Source: Lingula anatina (taxonomy: Eukaryota > Brachiopoda > Lingulata > Lingulida > Lingulidae). From it: DNA of 64,000 bases. Numbering within the stretch: the stretch's first letter is position 1; each line of letters starts with the position of its first letter. The stretch lies in NCBI RefSeq assembly GCF_001039355.2, contig NW_019776102.1, positions 342,477 to 406,476 on the forward strand. Reading direction: 5' to 3'. The notes below the pieces were generated by a model that made no database searches, had not been told where the DNA came from, and saw only the letters and a program-made list of their open reading frames with translations. The position numbers were made by a program, and so were the translations under genes. This document shows, piece after piece, positions 1 through 55,000 of this stretch.

Positions 1-124
1 TTCACCCTGTGTTACAAACTCAGGCTACATATGTATACCATGTTTTAAACATTCATATCCTATATATACTATTACAAAATACAAAATGAGTGGTTAAATT
101 TATATGACGTAGACTACATTTCAG

Positions 125-43129
<43,005 letters not shown>

Positions 43130-43371
43130 AGTATTCAAACCAACATTGACAGCTATTTAGAAGGAATGGGAAACTTTTCGTCTTTCTAAACTTAAACTTC
43201 TTGTAATCTTGGCTGTAGACTTGTAGTTCATCTTTTTCTCAACTACATCTGATTTCCCTCTCTTTTTTTTTTTTTTTTTTTTTTTTTACGCTTCACAAAT
43301 GTCATAATTTGATGACATACTTGAAAATTGTAATATTTGTCGTTGATAGTAACTGATTTTAAGATTAGGAA

Positions 43372-43401
43372 AATAAAATTGATACATTAAATGATAATAA
43401 A
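43372..43401 (+). promoter_or_regulatory. OXCT1 candidate poly(A) signals
   Basis: Two AATAAA hexamers (43372-43377 and 43396-43401) lie about 245-270 nt after the OXCT1 stop codon. They are the first good signals downstream; actual use is inferred. Confidence 0.5.
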
Positions 43402-43732
43402 GACCGATTTAACAGACTCTGAAAGCTTTCTCCTCATTTAATCTTATTGAATGTTTTATGTGCAAAGCAAAGTTTTTTGAAATCATTTATTTATCATTAA
43501 CTTTTAATAAATTCAAGTTAAATGCTCAAGTTTATAAAAACATGTTTTTTTATTTTAAGGATAAAGTATTCAGAAAATCATTCATTAAAGTGAGTTTGAA
43601 AAAATGTATTTACTGTCATTCAATATATTATTTGGGCAATTCAAACAGCATTATGTGAAAGCACATACAACTGTGGAGATAGAATCTTAAAACAAATAAC
43701 AAATAACCATGTAGAAACATACAGCGTACATT

Positions 43733-43976
43733 CACATACACACACATACATACACATACATACACACACATACACACATACATACACACACACACACATA
43801 CATACACACACACACATACACACATACATACACACATACATACACACACACACANNNNNNNNNNNNNNNNNNNNNNNNNNNNNNNNNNNCATACATACAC
43901 ACACATACACACATACATACACACACACACACATACATACACATACACACATACACACACACACATACACACACAC
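43733..43976. repeat. CA/CATA microsatellite with assembly gap
   Basis: Irregular cacaca / cataca units between the OXCT1 and hydrolase 3' ends. Thirty-five N (43855-43889) mark an unresolved length. The 43.4-44.4 kb spacer holds nothing else recognisable. Confidence 0.97.
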
Positions 43977-44402
43977 TGTAAAAAAATCATGTATTTCCTG
44001 ACAGTTTCATTTTAAAAAATGTCCTTAATTCTTTTGTTTTAAGGTCATAATACATACTAGTATGGGCTTTAAAATTTTTTAAAACTGCTATCACAGTGAG
44101 TGTAAAAGGTGGTTTAATAAGAGGTTTTAAGTATATGTGCACATGCACATGTGAAACATTTGTAGCAAAGATGTGCTGGCATATTTTGATTATACTCCAG
44201 AGATTGAACGTCTTGCATGCCACAAAGTACTTTGCATATTATGGCAGCTATAGTATCATCAATTAGATATCAAAGTCAAGTGGCAAATTGAATATTATAT
44301 ATTAAGTATTTCAGTTGCCAGGGTATGGTTAGCTTTTAATGTGTAAAACATGTATCTTGAATAAATTAGTTTGTTGGAAATAATTCCATAGTTTCATGTT
44401 GT

Positions 44403-44423
44403 TTTATTTTTTCAAACTTTATT
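44403..44423 (-). promoter_or_regulatory. Hydrolase candidate poly(A) signals
   Basis: AATAAA on the minus strand at 44418-44423 and 44403-44408, about 110-130 nt beyond the hydrolase stop codon. Confidence 0.55.
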
Positions 44424-44534
44424 TATCAAGAATGTCATGCCAGATTGGAGCCATCCAATTGACAGACAAAAAAGGTAACAATAATAATAAAAATAAAAAC
44501 CATGATTTGAATTTTTACTGTGGAATGGATTGCT

Positions 44535-46193
44535 TTAATATTTGCTTTTAGGAACAGCCTTAAGAATGTCTCCAATAAATCTTGCACATAGTGATGCAGG
44601 ATTGCAGGCACTTTTTGTCTGTCCAAAACAAGTCATAATATTCAAATGGTTGGTGCCTGGCACAACCACATGTTCCCACTCGTGTCCTTGCATTTTTCGC
44701 TTTGCAACAAAGTCCTTGGCATCATTTAATAGCATGTAGTCTTTTTCTGCATTTAATATCAAAAATGGTGGCAGTACGTCTGATTGGACAAAATCTAGGT
44801 GAAAGGACGGCGATGCTTCCTCTTGATTATCTTGACTGGATCCAAATATTGGATGTATGTAGAAATGTTTAACGAACCCAACAAGTTTATCAATAGCAAG
44901 CATTTTGACATTGTATACACCTGAGATGGAAATCACTCCCTGAAAGGAAATGAGGAAAAATGTACTTTTTATACAAATATTTTCCAGAATAATAAGAATG
45001 TAATACAAAAGTTCATGTTTGGAAATCCCTTGTCAAACTTCATGATGAATATAAAATGAATATATGGGATAGATTGGAATAGTGCACAGTAATTAAAGTT
45101 ATAAAATCATCCCCATACTTTGGCCATTATGCATTTTTATAAGCTACAATTTGAGAGTCCAAATTTATTTAGATGAAACGCATGTATGTACCTTGATATC
45201 AGATCTAGAACATTCTTCTGCAGCCAGATACCTGCCATTTAATGTTACCAGCGAAACCAAATGACCCCCAGCAGAATGACCCATCAGAAATAACCAATCA
45301 GGATTAAATGATGATGTCATGTGACCATATTTTTTTATCCAGGCAATACTTTTGGCAACAGCTTCTGCTTGATTGGAATTGTTTGTAGAGTCCAGCTCAG
45401 TCATATACTTGTAAAAGATAATTCCCTCTGTGTAAACTATTATGCCTGCACACCACATTTTAAACATCTGTTCTTTTGGCACAGTACTTGATGGTATTAG
45501 GAAGATGATAGTTATTCCTGATCCAAGGACCAGTAAAATATGAAGCATGATACTTGCATCAGTCATCTTATATCTTTTTTTGTTCCAAAATATGACTGCA
45601 ATTTTCAATAACTGTGACATTGTCACACACAAAAATAGCACAGTTGTTATGTGGATGTAGTCATATTCAAACAGCTGAGACAGATATTGACTTGACCCTG
45701 CCCTATATATGAGAAGATCCTCAAGAACTTTTAGAGTTACCCAAAGATAAAGTGTAGGCAGACTGAAGCACAGGCTTGAAGACAGGAATGAAGCAAACAT
45801 TTCGAGTAAAATGTGAGGAAATGAAAGTTTGCCAAGAGGATAATTGACAATTGCACATGCGATGTTGTGTCTCACTAATGACTCGCCAACATTGCCATAC
45901 AAGTTGAAATACCACAAAATTAATGCAGCAAAAATGTTTGTGTCATGAAATGAGATGTAGTGTTTCCATGCAGATTTATCACCCCGCCTCCAACCACCGC
46001 CATGAACAAATAAAACAATTGGGAATTCAGAAATGTGCTTGTTTTTGCCCACATCCTTCCTTCTGCTTGGTGGTTTCTCATTTGGAAGATACAAGTCTAG
46101 AGTTGACTTTGGATTCCAGGTTTTTTCTTTCGAACTGGTTTCTGTTGGAGATACTGTGTAGTCCAGATCACGCAAAATTGTAAATGATCCCAT
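44535..46193 (-). CDS. Alpha/beta-hydrolase (BD-FAE / kynurenine-formamidase-like esterase) with hydrophobic insert, 2 exons
   Basis: CDS is join(44535..44939, 45192..46193), minus strand. The donor follows TCAAG (gtacat) and the acceptor is tttcctttcag, phase 0, giving 468 residues. Residues 64-68 HGGGW form the oxyanion hole, 305-310 GHSAGG carries nucleophile Ser307, Asp401 lies in LNAEKDYML, and His432 in GTNHLN. The set is complete, so a working carboxylic-ester or amide hydrolase is likely. Normal relatives are about 280-300 residues. Here the strand IACAIVNYPLG (111-121) and the helix VAKSIAWIKKYG (279-290) are separated by about 155 residues with hydrophobic stretches near 127-151, 182-203, 214-234 and 246-262, which suggests membrane embedding. 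The start ATG follows an acceptor-like ctgcacag, so a 5' UTR exon probably lies upstream. Natural substrate unknown; isoprenylcysteine methylesterase-like proteins are another related type. Confidence 0.85.
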
Positions 46194-47411
46194 CTTGATG
46201 TTCTGTGCAGGGAGAAAGAAAAAATTATTTTTGCCATTGGGATAATTTCTAATAACCAGTGTTTTTTTTTTAACTTATATCCTTGTAGTGATATGTATTT
46301 AAGCAGAAAAAGAAATTTTACTGAAACCCTACCTGTAATTATTTACAGAGCATGTCTGTACATTTGAGCTCCAGTAGTGTTAACTTGGTCAGTTATACAG
46401 CAAAGGTGAAGACATATCACATTCCAGGTTATCTTCTGACTGTAATATGTCAACCCTATTAGGCCATCTAGGCCAAGACTTCTGACAATTTGTGCAATTG
46501 AGATTATAGATAAGTGTTGAGCCGGCATACATTGCAAATATATGTGTCTTGTCACTAACTGAAGGTCTCCACTCTATCAATGTAAACAAATCCCAAAATA
46601 AACTTAGATTTTCCAATAAAGAATACTGATCAATACTATGCTGTCTTTGTTTGGTGTCAAGAAATTTGAACCCAGGCTCAAGTTTCACAGAAGAGCTTAT
46701 AAAAGTTGGCCTTAAAATTGGGCCTACTTACTTTCAGGCTAAAAATGTAGTAGCTAGGCTTTCTAAGAAAGGTATATAAGTTCAAAATAAAAACCATTTC
46801 TCTGAGATTACTAACTTTTTGTTAAAGAGGCCCATTGTCCTCTTATCAGCAGGCTACTATTGATTCATCTCTGGTCAAAATAGACTAAAAGTTAAGGTCT
46901 TGGAGTTCTTTTCTGAAATGTGCCTCTACCTTTCCACTTTATAAAAGACCATGCCAATGTTCAATATTCTTGAGTCTGGGCATAAATTTATCATCTGTAT
47001 CTAAAAGAGCTGGTATATTTTTTCTTGGTATAAATAATAAATCTGAAGCCATTAGTAGAGTCACATGTAAGCCTAAAAACTGACAATCGATTTTGCATAT
47101 TTCGGAAAAAATATTAATGTGCTTGTGTAAATAACTTACAGATCCATATAATATTCAAGTACGCAGGAACTGGTTGTTGTATTAATAGCTGCTGCACTGC
47201 ACACACATTCAACTCTTCTAGCAACTGACCCACTTTCCTTATGCTGGAATATATTGTGATTCAAATGAGCTTTTATATGCATTGTATTTGTTTGTGGTTT
47301 TTTTTTTTTTTTTTAGCAGATACAGATACTTGAGATCTGAATGTCATATCTGATTCAGTGACTCATGTCCACATATTTTAGGCTTCAATTCCTTTTATTT
47401 TTTAGACTTAA

Positions 47412-47461
47412 AATTATAAATAATAGATAACACTTAAAAGTGTTATCTATTATTTATAATT
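47412..47461. repeat. 50-bp near-perfect palindrome
   Basis: Two 24-bp arms (AATTATAAATAATAGATAAC plus ACTT and its exact complement) separated by only AA. A cruciform-prone AT-rich inverted repeat. Confidence 0.95.
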
Positions 47462-47699
47462 AATAGTAGGTTAAAAAATGCTTTTACAATGTTACAATAA
47501 AAACCAACTCATACAACATAAGAAATTAATTTCTTCTTATGAAAAGATAAAATATTTTGAAAAAGTTATTCCAACATTTATTTTTTGATTAATTTGATGT
47601 CAGATAATTATTTTCTAATATAATGACTCTAGGTGTTCTTGATGATATCTGCTTACTAATCTGAAGGGTAATAGATTTCAGAATTATTATTTTGTTAAA

Positions 47700-50600
47700 T
47701 CAAAAATTGGACATGTGAATTACAGTTTTATTTTCCCTACTGTCCAACAAAAGTTAACATATGTAAAACATAGTTCACAATATTATCATCAAACATTTTG
47801 TGGTGCTCTAATAAGTAGTGGGCCATATGACACACTAATTGAGGTGATTAATTTCTGCAAACATTATGGAAACACACAGCCAAGCTATATATAGATTTTT
47901 TTCTTTTTTTGACTCAGAAATATGTGAATTATGCAATTTGCAGTCGATGACACTTCATTAAGGTGCACGTGATTAATTCACTCCCAAGTGTAATAAATAA
48001 CATGTGGCAAAACTAAAATTCTATTTCTGGTTTAAACATTACCATTGTTGGCCTTAAGAAAACCCAATTAATATATAATGCCTCCCCTAACAAATCAAAT
48101 ACTAAACTAAATATAATAATTAATTTTTAATGTTGGAATTAGCTTTAAAAATATTCTATTTGTCATAGGAATTAAGAAATTATTTTATTAATAATGGTAC
48201 ATGCATAGATGATCTCAGTTGCAACAAATTATAGCCTATTTAGGTTCTAGATAAATTAAAACAAGCATATATCTCAACAGCTATATGGTTATTGAAACAG
48301 CAAAATTTTTTGTTAAACCAAACATAGCCCATGTGAATTACAGTATTTTTTCCTGGTATTGAAAAAACTGAAATCTGTAAAACATGGTTCAAAGTACAAG
48401 GGGGTGTCAAAAAGTTTTGAGCCTAACATGTCTTGTGGAAGAGGCATACCCCAATGAAGTCTGTCATGGGAATTGGCTTCAACAGGGCATGGCGACAGTC
48501 CACAACAGCCTAGTTGCATATTGAAAGCAACGCCTGGGTGTGGCCATGAACTCCTCCCTCAGCTACCCTTTTTCTCCAGACCTTGCCCACAGCCACTTCC
48601 ACTTTTTCCCCACTGAAAGAACACCTTCAGGACCAGAGATCTGAAGATGATGATGATGAGCTGACAGCTGCTGTGGAGGTTTGGTTAAGGGACCAATTTG
48701 ATGAGTTTTACTAATTGGGTTTCAATGACTGGCAAACTATATATTTATAGAACAAGTGTAGTGTTTGAAGGGGACAACATATGTTGAAAAATAAAGTAGC
48801 ATTTCGTGGTTCTCTGAGAGGTAGGTAAGAAGTCCATGCCAGGAAAAATTTGATCTAGGTACATGAAAGTTTCATAGTAAAAAGTCCACTTAAAAAAAAA
48901 AAAATAGAGGCCACCCTCCTTTGAAATTGCTGGCTGTATAAGTCAGTTACTCATTGTTCACTGTATGCGACAAACAAGATTGTAATAATCGAAGCGCAGC
49001 CAAGATAATTACACTTTTGTATATTGCATTCAGTGGACGACTGTGGCAAAACTATATATATAGAACTTTTCTTATTTTTAACTAAAAGTATGTGAATTAT
49101 GCAACATCCAGTCAAAGGAAGTTCATAAATCATGGTGATTAGTTCACTTCCAAATGTAATTAATATCAAATGGCAAAACCATAATTCTATTTTGATTCAA
49201 TCATTACCATTGTTAACTTTAACAATACTCAATTAATAATGCCACCCCCTATAAAGCAAATACTTAATAATTAAAATCTGATATCAAATTAATATTTAAA
49301 AATGTTGGAAATAACTTTTTAATTTTTTTCTTAAAGGGAGACATATTAATATGTTTTATAGGTTTATTTTAATTGTAACATATTGTAAGCCAAGTGACAA
49401 GATTATAAAATACATCAAAATAAGCAATATTTAAAATACTACAAGGTTACTGAAATGGCTAAATAATTCCTTTTTGTTAAACTAAAAACAGCTCATGAAT
49501 TACAGTACATTTTTCTTTATTGAAAAAAAAAGTTAAAATATGGAAAACATGGTTCACATGTCAAAAAGGGTCAGAAAGTACAATGCACCCTACCTGCTGT
49601 AGATAATATGGCAAAACTAAACTATTTTCTATTTTTAATTTGAAAATAGGTGGATTATTTTAATGATACCCATTATCATTTAGAAGATCAGTGAGTTCAA
49701 AATCATTACCATTGTTAACCTTTAAGTTTACAAAATGATAGGTCCTTCCCCCTATTAATCAAACACTCAATAATAAGTATGTATCTGAATTCAAATAAAT
49801 GCAAAAAAAAGTAAGAACTTATAAAAAATATTTTATTTCATCATAGGAAGAAATATCTTGACATGGATCAATTTTAGATGTAACAATTATATAAGCCAAC
49901 TTACTAGGTTCTAAAATAGGTCAAATGAGCAACATATTAATGACTGCATGATTATTGAAACAGCAAAATAAGCCCATTTTGTTTTGTTAAACCAAAAATA
50001 GCCCTTTTGAAATACAGTATTATTTCCTGCTATTGACAAAATTTTCAAATATGTAAAACATAGTTCAAAGTTTGAGGGGATGTCTAAAAGTTTTGAGCCT
50101 CTCACACATTTCCCTAGGCCAGAGAGGACAATGCACCATACCTGGGGTTCATAATATGGCAAAACTAAACATAGAATCCTGTTTTATTTTTTATTTGAAA
50201 ACAAGTGATTATTATTAATCATACCCATTATCACTCTGAAGGTCAGCAAGTTTAAAATCATTACCATTGTTAACCTTTACAAAATAATATAATAGGTCCT
50301 TCCCCCCTATTTATCAAATTCTTAATGATATACAATTATCTGAAATCAAATAAATAAAAAAAAACAAACAAAAGTTATCAGAAATATTTTATTTCATCAT
50401 AGGAAGAAATTAATTGACACAGATCAATTTCAGTTTAGCAATGTAAGCCAATTTACAAGGTCCTGAAATAGGTCAAATGAGCAACATATAAATAACTTTA
50501 TGGTTATTGAAACAGGAAAATAAGTTTTGTTAAACCAAAAATAGCCCTTTGAATTACAGTTTTACCTGCTATTGATAAAAATTTGAATTATGTAAAACAT

Positions 50601-51050
50601 AGTTCAAAGTTTGAAGGGGTGTTAAAAAGTTTGTAGCCTCACACGTGTTTCAGTGGGCCAGAAAGGACAATGCACCACACCTGGTGTGCATAATATGGCA
50701 AAACTAAACATAGAATTATTTTCTTTTTTTATTTGAAAATAGGTGATTATTTTTAATCACCTGTTATCACTCTGAAGATTAGCGAGCTCAAAATCATTAC
50801 CATTGTTAACCTTAACCAAATGATATAGTAGGTCCTTCAACCTATTAATCAATTGCTTAATTATGAGTATGTATCTGAAATAAATTCAAGAAAACAAAAA
50901 TTGGAACTTATAAAAAATATTTTATTTCATCATAGGAAGAAATTTATTGACATGGATCAATTTTAGTTGTAACAATGTAAGCCAACTTACTAGGTTCTAA
51001 AACGAGTCAAAATGAGCAATGTATAAATAACTGTATGGTTACTGAAACAC
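47700..51050. repeat. Diverged ~540-bp tandem repeat array
   Basis: Ordered words recur: gaaacagcaaaat, gttaaaccaaaaatag, aaaacatagttcaaag, ggcaaaactaaac, aaaatcattaccattgttaa. The aaaacatrgttca word lies near 47765, 48379, 49543, 50055 and 50592; ggcaaaactaaa near 48005, 49608, 50157 and 50697. Adjacent late units are about 540-550 bp apart. Older units near 48-49.5 kb are disrupted. Confidence 0.8.
48564..48765 (+). pseudogene. Mariner transposase C-terminal fragment, dead
   Basis: Reads SPDLAHSHFHFFP, matching the SPDLAPSDFHLFP block of mariner transposases, but the third catalytic Asp is replaced. After a frameshift it continues KEHLQDQRSEDDDDEL and AAVEVWLRDQFDEFY, the usual C-terminal end, with in-frame stops. 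It sits inside the 540-bp tandem array. Confidence 0.82.
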
Positions 51051-51948
51051 CAACATGACATCTCTAAATGCATTAAAAAGCCACATATCAATCACCAATG
51101 ACTAGATATCATTGTTGAAGCTAGCCAGCAGCAAGAAAAAAAAGATAATCAGTATTACACTTCATTCTTTATAAAAGTCTGACTAATGGTTTATTTACAT
51201 TTCATCTAGGTACATTTCTTCACCATTAATCACAAGTAAGCCTTATAACAATAAAAAATAGAATGTCAACATGTTTGCATATTTCAGACATTCCCCATAC
51301 GTCTTAAAATGCAAACTTTATACAAAACATTAGCATAATACATACAGAATTTACTGATAGACAATAAATTGTTCAATTTTCAATCAATATTATAAATTCA
51401 AGCTACCTTAAAATCTTTAGCTTTCATTTTTTCTTCATTTGCACATTTGGGTTTAAGAATTTTTCTACATTGATAGAATGGAACATCAACAGCATTAACC
51501 TGGACAGACAATTTTCATTATTTATGGCAATGTATCCTCACCACAATGTCTCCATCAGTGGCTTACCTATTCCATTTGTCAATGCCATATTAATCCCATT
51601 TGTGGCACACCTGAATTTTTGCACAAAATTAATGACTAAGATGCGAAAGTGATCCGTCCTTTAAATTAAGCCTGTAGTTAGTGTTGTTAATCAAAAGAAA
51701 TAAACAAAAATAAAGAAAGAAAGAGAAGTTAATTTGAATGCTTTGCAAATTCAATTTAGCCCAGTACATGATGAATATCTAACTGGAATAATACCTTCAC
51801 TTTATAGTATAGTCATCTCAGCAAGTTATGTACACAACACATTCAGTAACAGATGCTTATAACCAAAAGCACTTCCTTTTGTGATATCAAGTTACACAAG
51901 AAACAAAATATGAATAACATTTCTGGGAAAAAACTTTTAAAAAACCTT

Positions 51949-51954
51949 TTTATT
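51949..51954 (-). promoter_or_regulatory. SPATA1 candidate poly(A) signal
   Basis: AATAAA on the minus strand, about 63 nt past the SPATA1 stop codon. Confidence 0.5.
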
Positions 51955-52016
51955 TTCTTTCTTAATGTATTAAATGAATGTTGTGGTCTTTTATTGATTT
52001 GTGTGTCTGCCTGTTA

Positions 52017-55000
52017 TCATCTTGGAGTAGCCACAGGTGTTCTTGGAGAGAAAACATCATGGGAGCTACCAAGTGCTGCCATCTGCTGGGATCTTGTCAA
52101 AGTCACATTGATCTTCTTCTGTGTGAGCTCTGCTCTCAGTGCTCGCAGTTCAGTCTCTGCTTGGTTTCTCAGCTGCAATCACAATTATAATAATAATTAT
52201 AATAATTATATTGAGGTCATCAATATAATAGGCTAATATGAAGATCCTACAATAAGTATACAATAAAGGTATATATAATCGATTGTTCTATTGCATAATT
52301 AAATACATAGTAGTGGTAAATGTTCCCTGGTGTAAAAACATGGCTATTAGAACAGTGCTGTGCTGAAATTGGTTTTTCATTGTCGCTTGTGTGATGATGA
52401 TAAAAAAGTAAATTATTTCTAAATAGACTTCATCAGAGGGCTTCTGGAGATCAAATTGACAAGTAAGTGATGTGATCAAGGTAAGCCATCATACCTTAAA
52501 GGTATAAAAACCTTACACACTTTAGAAATGATTTACTTTTTTTATCAGCTTTATTGTTTATTAATTCAATTACTTTTTACTTATAAGTATACACTTTCCA
52601 CCAAAAGTTCTACAAATTTAAGTATTTCAATGTTCAATATAAAATGAAATTTTCATGACCAAAATAAAATTTAGTATCATGTGTACATATAGATGGGCAT
52701 ACTTTCATCTCAGCAGTAAGTTTCATTTTAGCATTTTCCACTTTTCGTCTCAGCTCCTCAGTCTCATGGTGAAGTCTGGTAGCTTGGATCTTATAATTAT
52801 TCTAAAATGGGAGAAAAAATCACTTAGTTTAATAAGAAGCATATCATGAATTAATTCTATTAGAAAGTGGACTTCTAATGAAGTATTAAGCAACACCAAT
52901 TTAAATAAAAAAAGGAAAAAAATGCATAAAAAATTATGCTAGTATGAAAACAGAGAACCCATGTTTTTCCAACAATACTGGTTGTGGTGTGTCAAAGTTT
53001 GAAAAAGTGTCCGATGTTTAGATAAAACTTTTGTAACTACGTACCTTCTGGGAAGGGAGACCTGGAGCTTTCCCATCATGCCTTGCATCTTTGGTTCCCT
53101 CTAACTGTGACATCAGACGCCTATGAAGAACTTCAATTTCATGACGCAGTTTGTTACATTGATCTTCCAATGGTGGCGTTTTCTTCTTTTCTTCAAAATA
53201 CTTCTTCTTCCAAATGTCTCGTGCTGAAAGTCAAAATTTTCGAATTGATGAAATCAGCAAATATTCACACATTCATAATGTTTACCTTCTGGTCCCTTTG
53301 CATAAAAATAAATTGGACTTTATGTTCTTCTTATGCTTGAATTCAAATTCATGCTGTATTGAAAGACAGTGATTTGAGATTAGCAAATACTGTGGCACAT
53401 TTATTTGTTGAAAAAAATTATTTGCCCTTCAATTTTAACTTTCACTCAATATTCATGTACCTTGGTTTCTCCTGTTGTTTGTTTTATGTTGAAGCTGTTT
53501 AGCCTTTTTTACCAATTCCTCTCTTTTTCTTTCCACTTCCTTTCTTTCCTCTCTCGCTACCTCCAGTTCAGCAAGTAGCTTTTCTTCTGTGAATGTAAAT
53601 AACAAAGCCTTCATATTAAATGGGCAATTTAATGTATTTTGACATATCAAATCATTTGCCATTTCAAAAAGCCTTTACGATGAAAATATTTACCATGGCT
53701 GCATTGTTGAAGCTTAATTTGACATCAGCACTAGTTAATTTGCTTTGAGCTTACATCACTTATGACATTTCAAAGTACAATGGGAGGTTAGCACCATGTC
53801 TGAGTGATGTTGAGAGGTTTGGTAAAAATTGTATTAAAATACTGACTAAGGTCACACTCAAGAACTTTAAAAAGTTTTAAGGGTTAGTCTAACTAGAATT
53901 TACTTCCAGTAGTTTGGATAGAGTCAATTCCTTCTTGTAGTAGGCAGGTGAATTGAGGAGTTACATGTGCTCCTGGTTTTGATGGAATAAATTAAGTTAT
54001 CAATTTCCATGAGCAAGTGTAAAATAATTCAGGTTAAAATGGCTTTACTATTTCTGAAATATTAAAAACATGGACATACTCTCTTGCTGCCTTCTCTCCC
54101 TGGCTGAACTTGACTCCCTTAAGTTAGAATCAGCAGAGTTGATTGACTCTAGTGTGAGAGGAGGTGGTGAAGGAAATCTTGATAATGAATTGGGACTGCC
54201 ACTGTCAAGCCCTTCTGCATTCTAAAATGAATAAATAATAAATAAATATTAAATAAATGTAACTTATTTTACTAGAAAAGGAAAGACTGCAAAGCTTTTT
54301 GAATTTTTCAATTTTTTACTTTAAAAAGTCAATATTAAAAACACTAATTAACATATAAAGTAAATGTAAAATTATATGGAAACTTTTTGTATCTTTTTAC
54401 AAAGTGATGAGCTGAGATGGTGTACATGTAAAACTTTGTATGTCTCAATGTAAAATTATGCTATTCTAAACATGTAGACCGTTTTTTGGTCAATAAAGGT
54501 GTATGTTAGTTGAGTTTGTTACATACAAATGCACAGAGCATGAAAGGCAGCTTATCACACTGTGTCAACACTAAATAACACAGCTCCATGGATATAGCCA
54601 ATGCCCACATAATGCTACATTAATAATGATGGTCACTGTTGACATACAAGAGCAGCACAAGAAGCATTCTCAGCTATGAAATGCCATTCTTCTTCCATTG
54701 ATTACCACTGGAGCTAGGACTGTTTCTAACAGCCCCAACAATGCTTAATCAAAACATTGATTACATAGTTTTGTTGGGACCCAATGAGGCCTGACAAAAT
54801 CTGAATATGGCCTATATAAAGAACAGCAATCAATATCTGGACAACAAAAGTAATGGATTCTCAGTGGACTATGAAGTAAGCTTATTATGAAAGGGAAACA
54901 GAGTAAGATTTGACATGTTTCAAGTATGAATTATAGGAAATGCTAACAAGGAAAAGTCATGCTAACATATGAAAAACAATATATAAAATGGATACTTCCA

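Larger units (their letters stand above)
46203..51948. other. Intergenic region between hydrolase and SPATA1
   Basis: No gene supported. From 46.2 to 47.4 kb I see only short frames without recognisable content; the hydrolase promoter and 5' UTR should be here. From 47.7 to 51.05 kb it is a diverged tandem array, and 51.05-51.95 kb is plain AT-rich DNA. Confidence 0.65.

Noticed and set aside
43628-43990. Long Cys/Val/Tyr-repeat open frames
   Set aside because: Translation of a CA/CATA microsatellite with an N gap.
44433-44478. Possible last OXCT1 exon after tttatttatcaag
   Set aside because: It lacks the conserved VS-L-PM-QI ending, which is found at 43082-43129 instead.
46343-46688. Two minus-strand frames (70 and 99 codons) upstream of the hydrolase
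   Set aside because: No recognisable domain and no splice link to the hydrolase coding frame; may overlap its 5' UTR.
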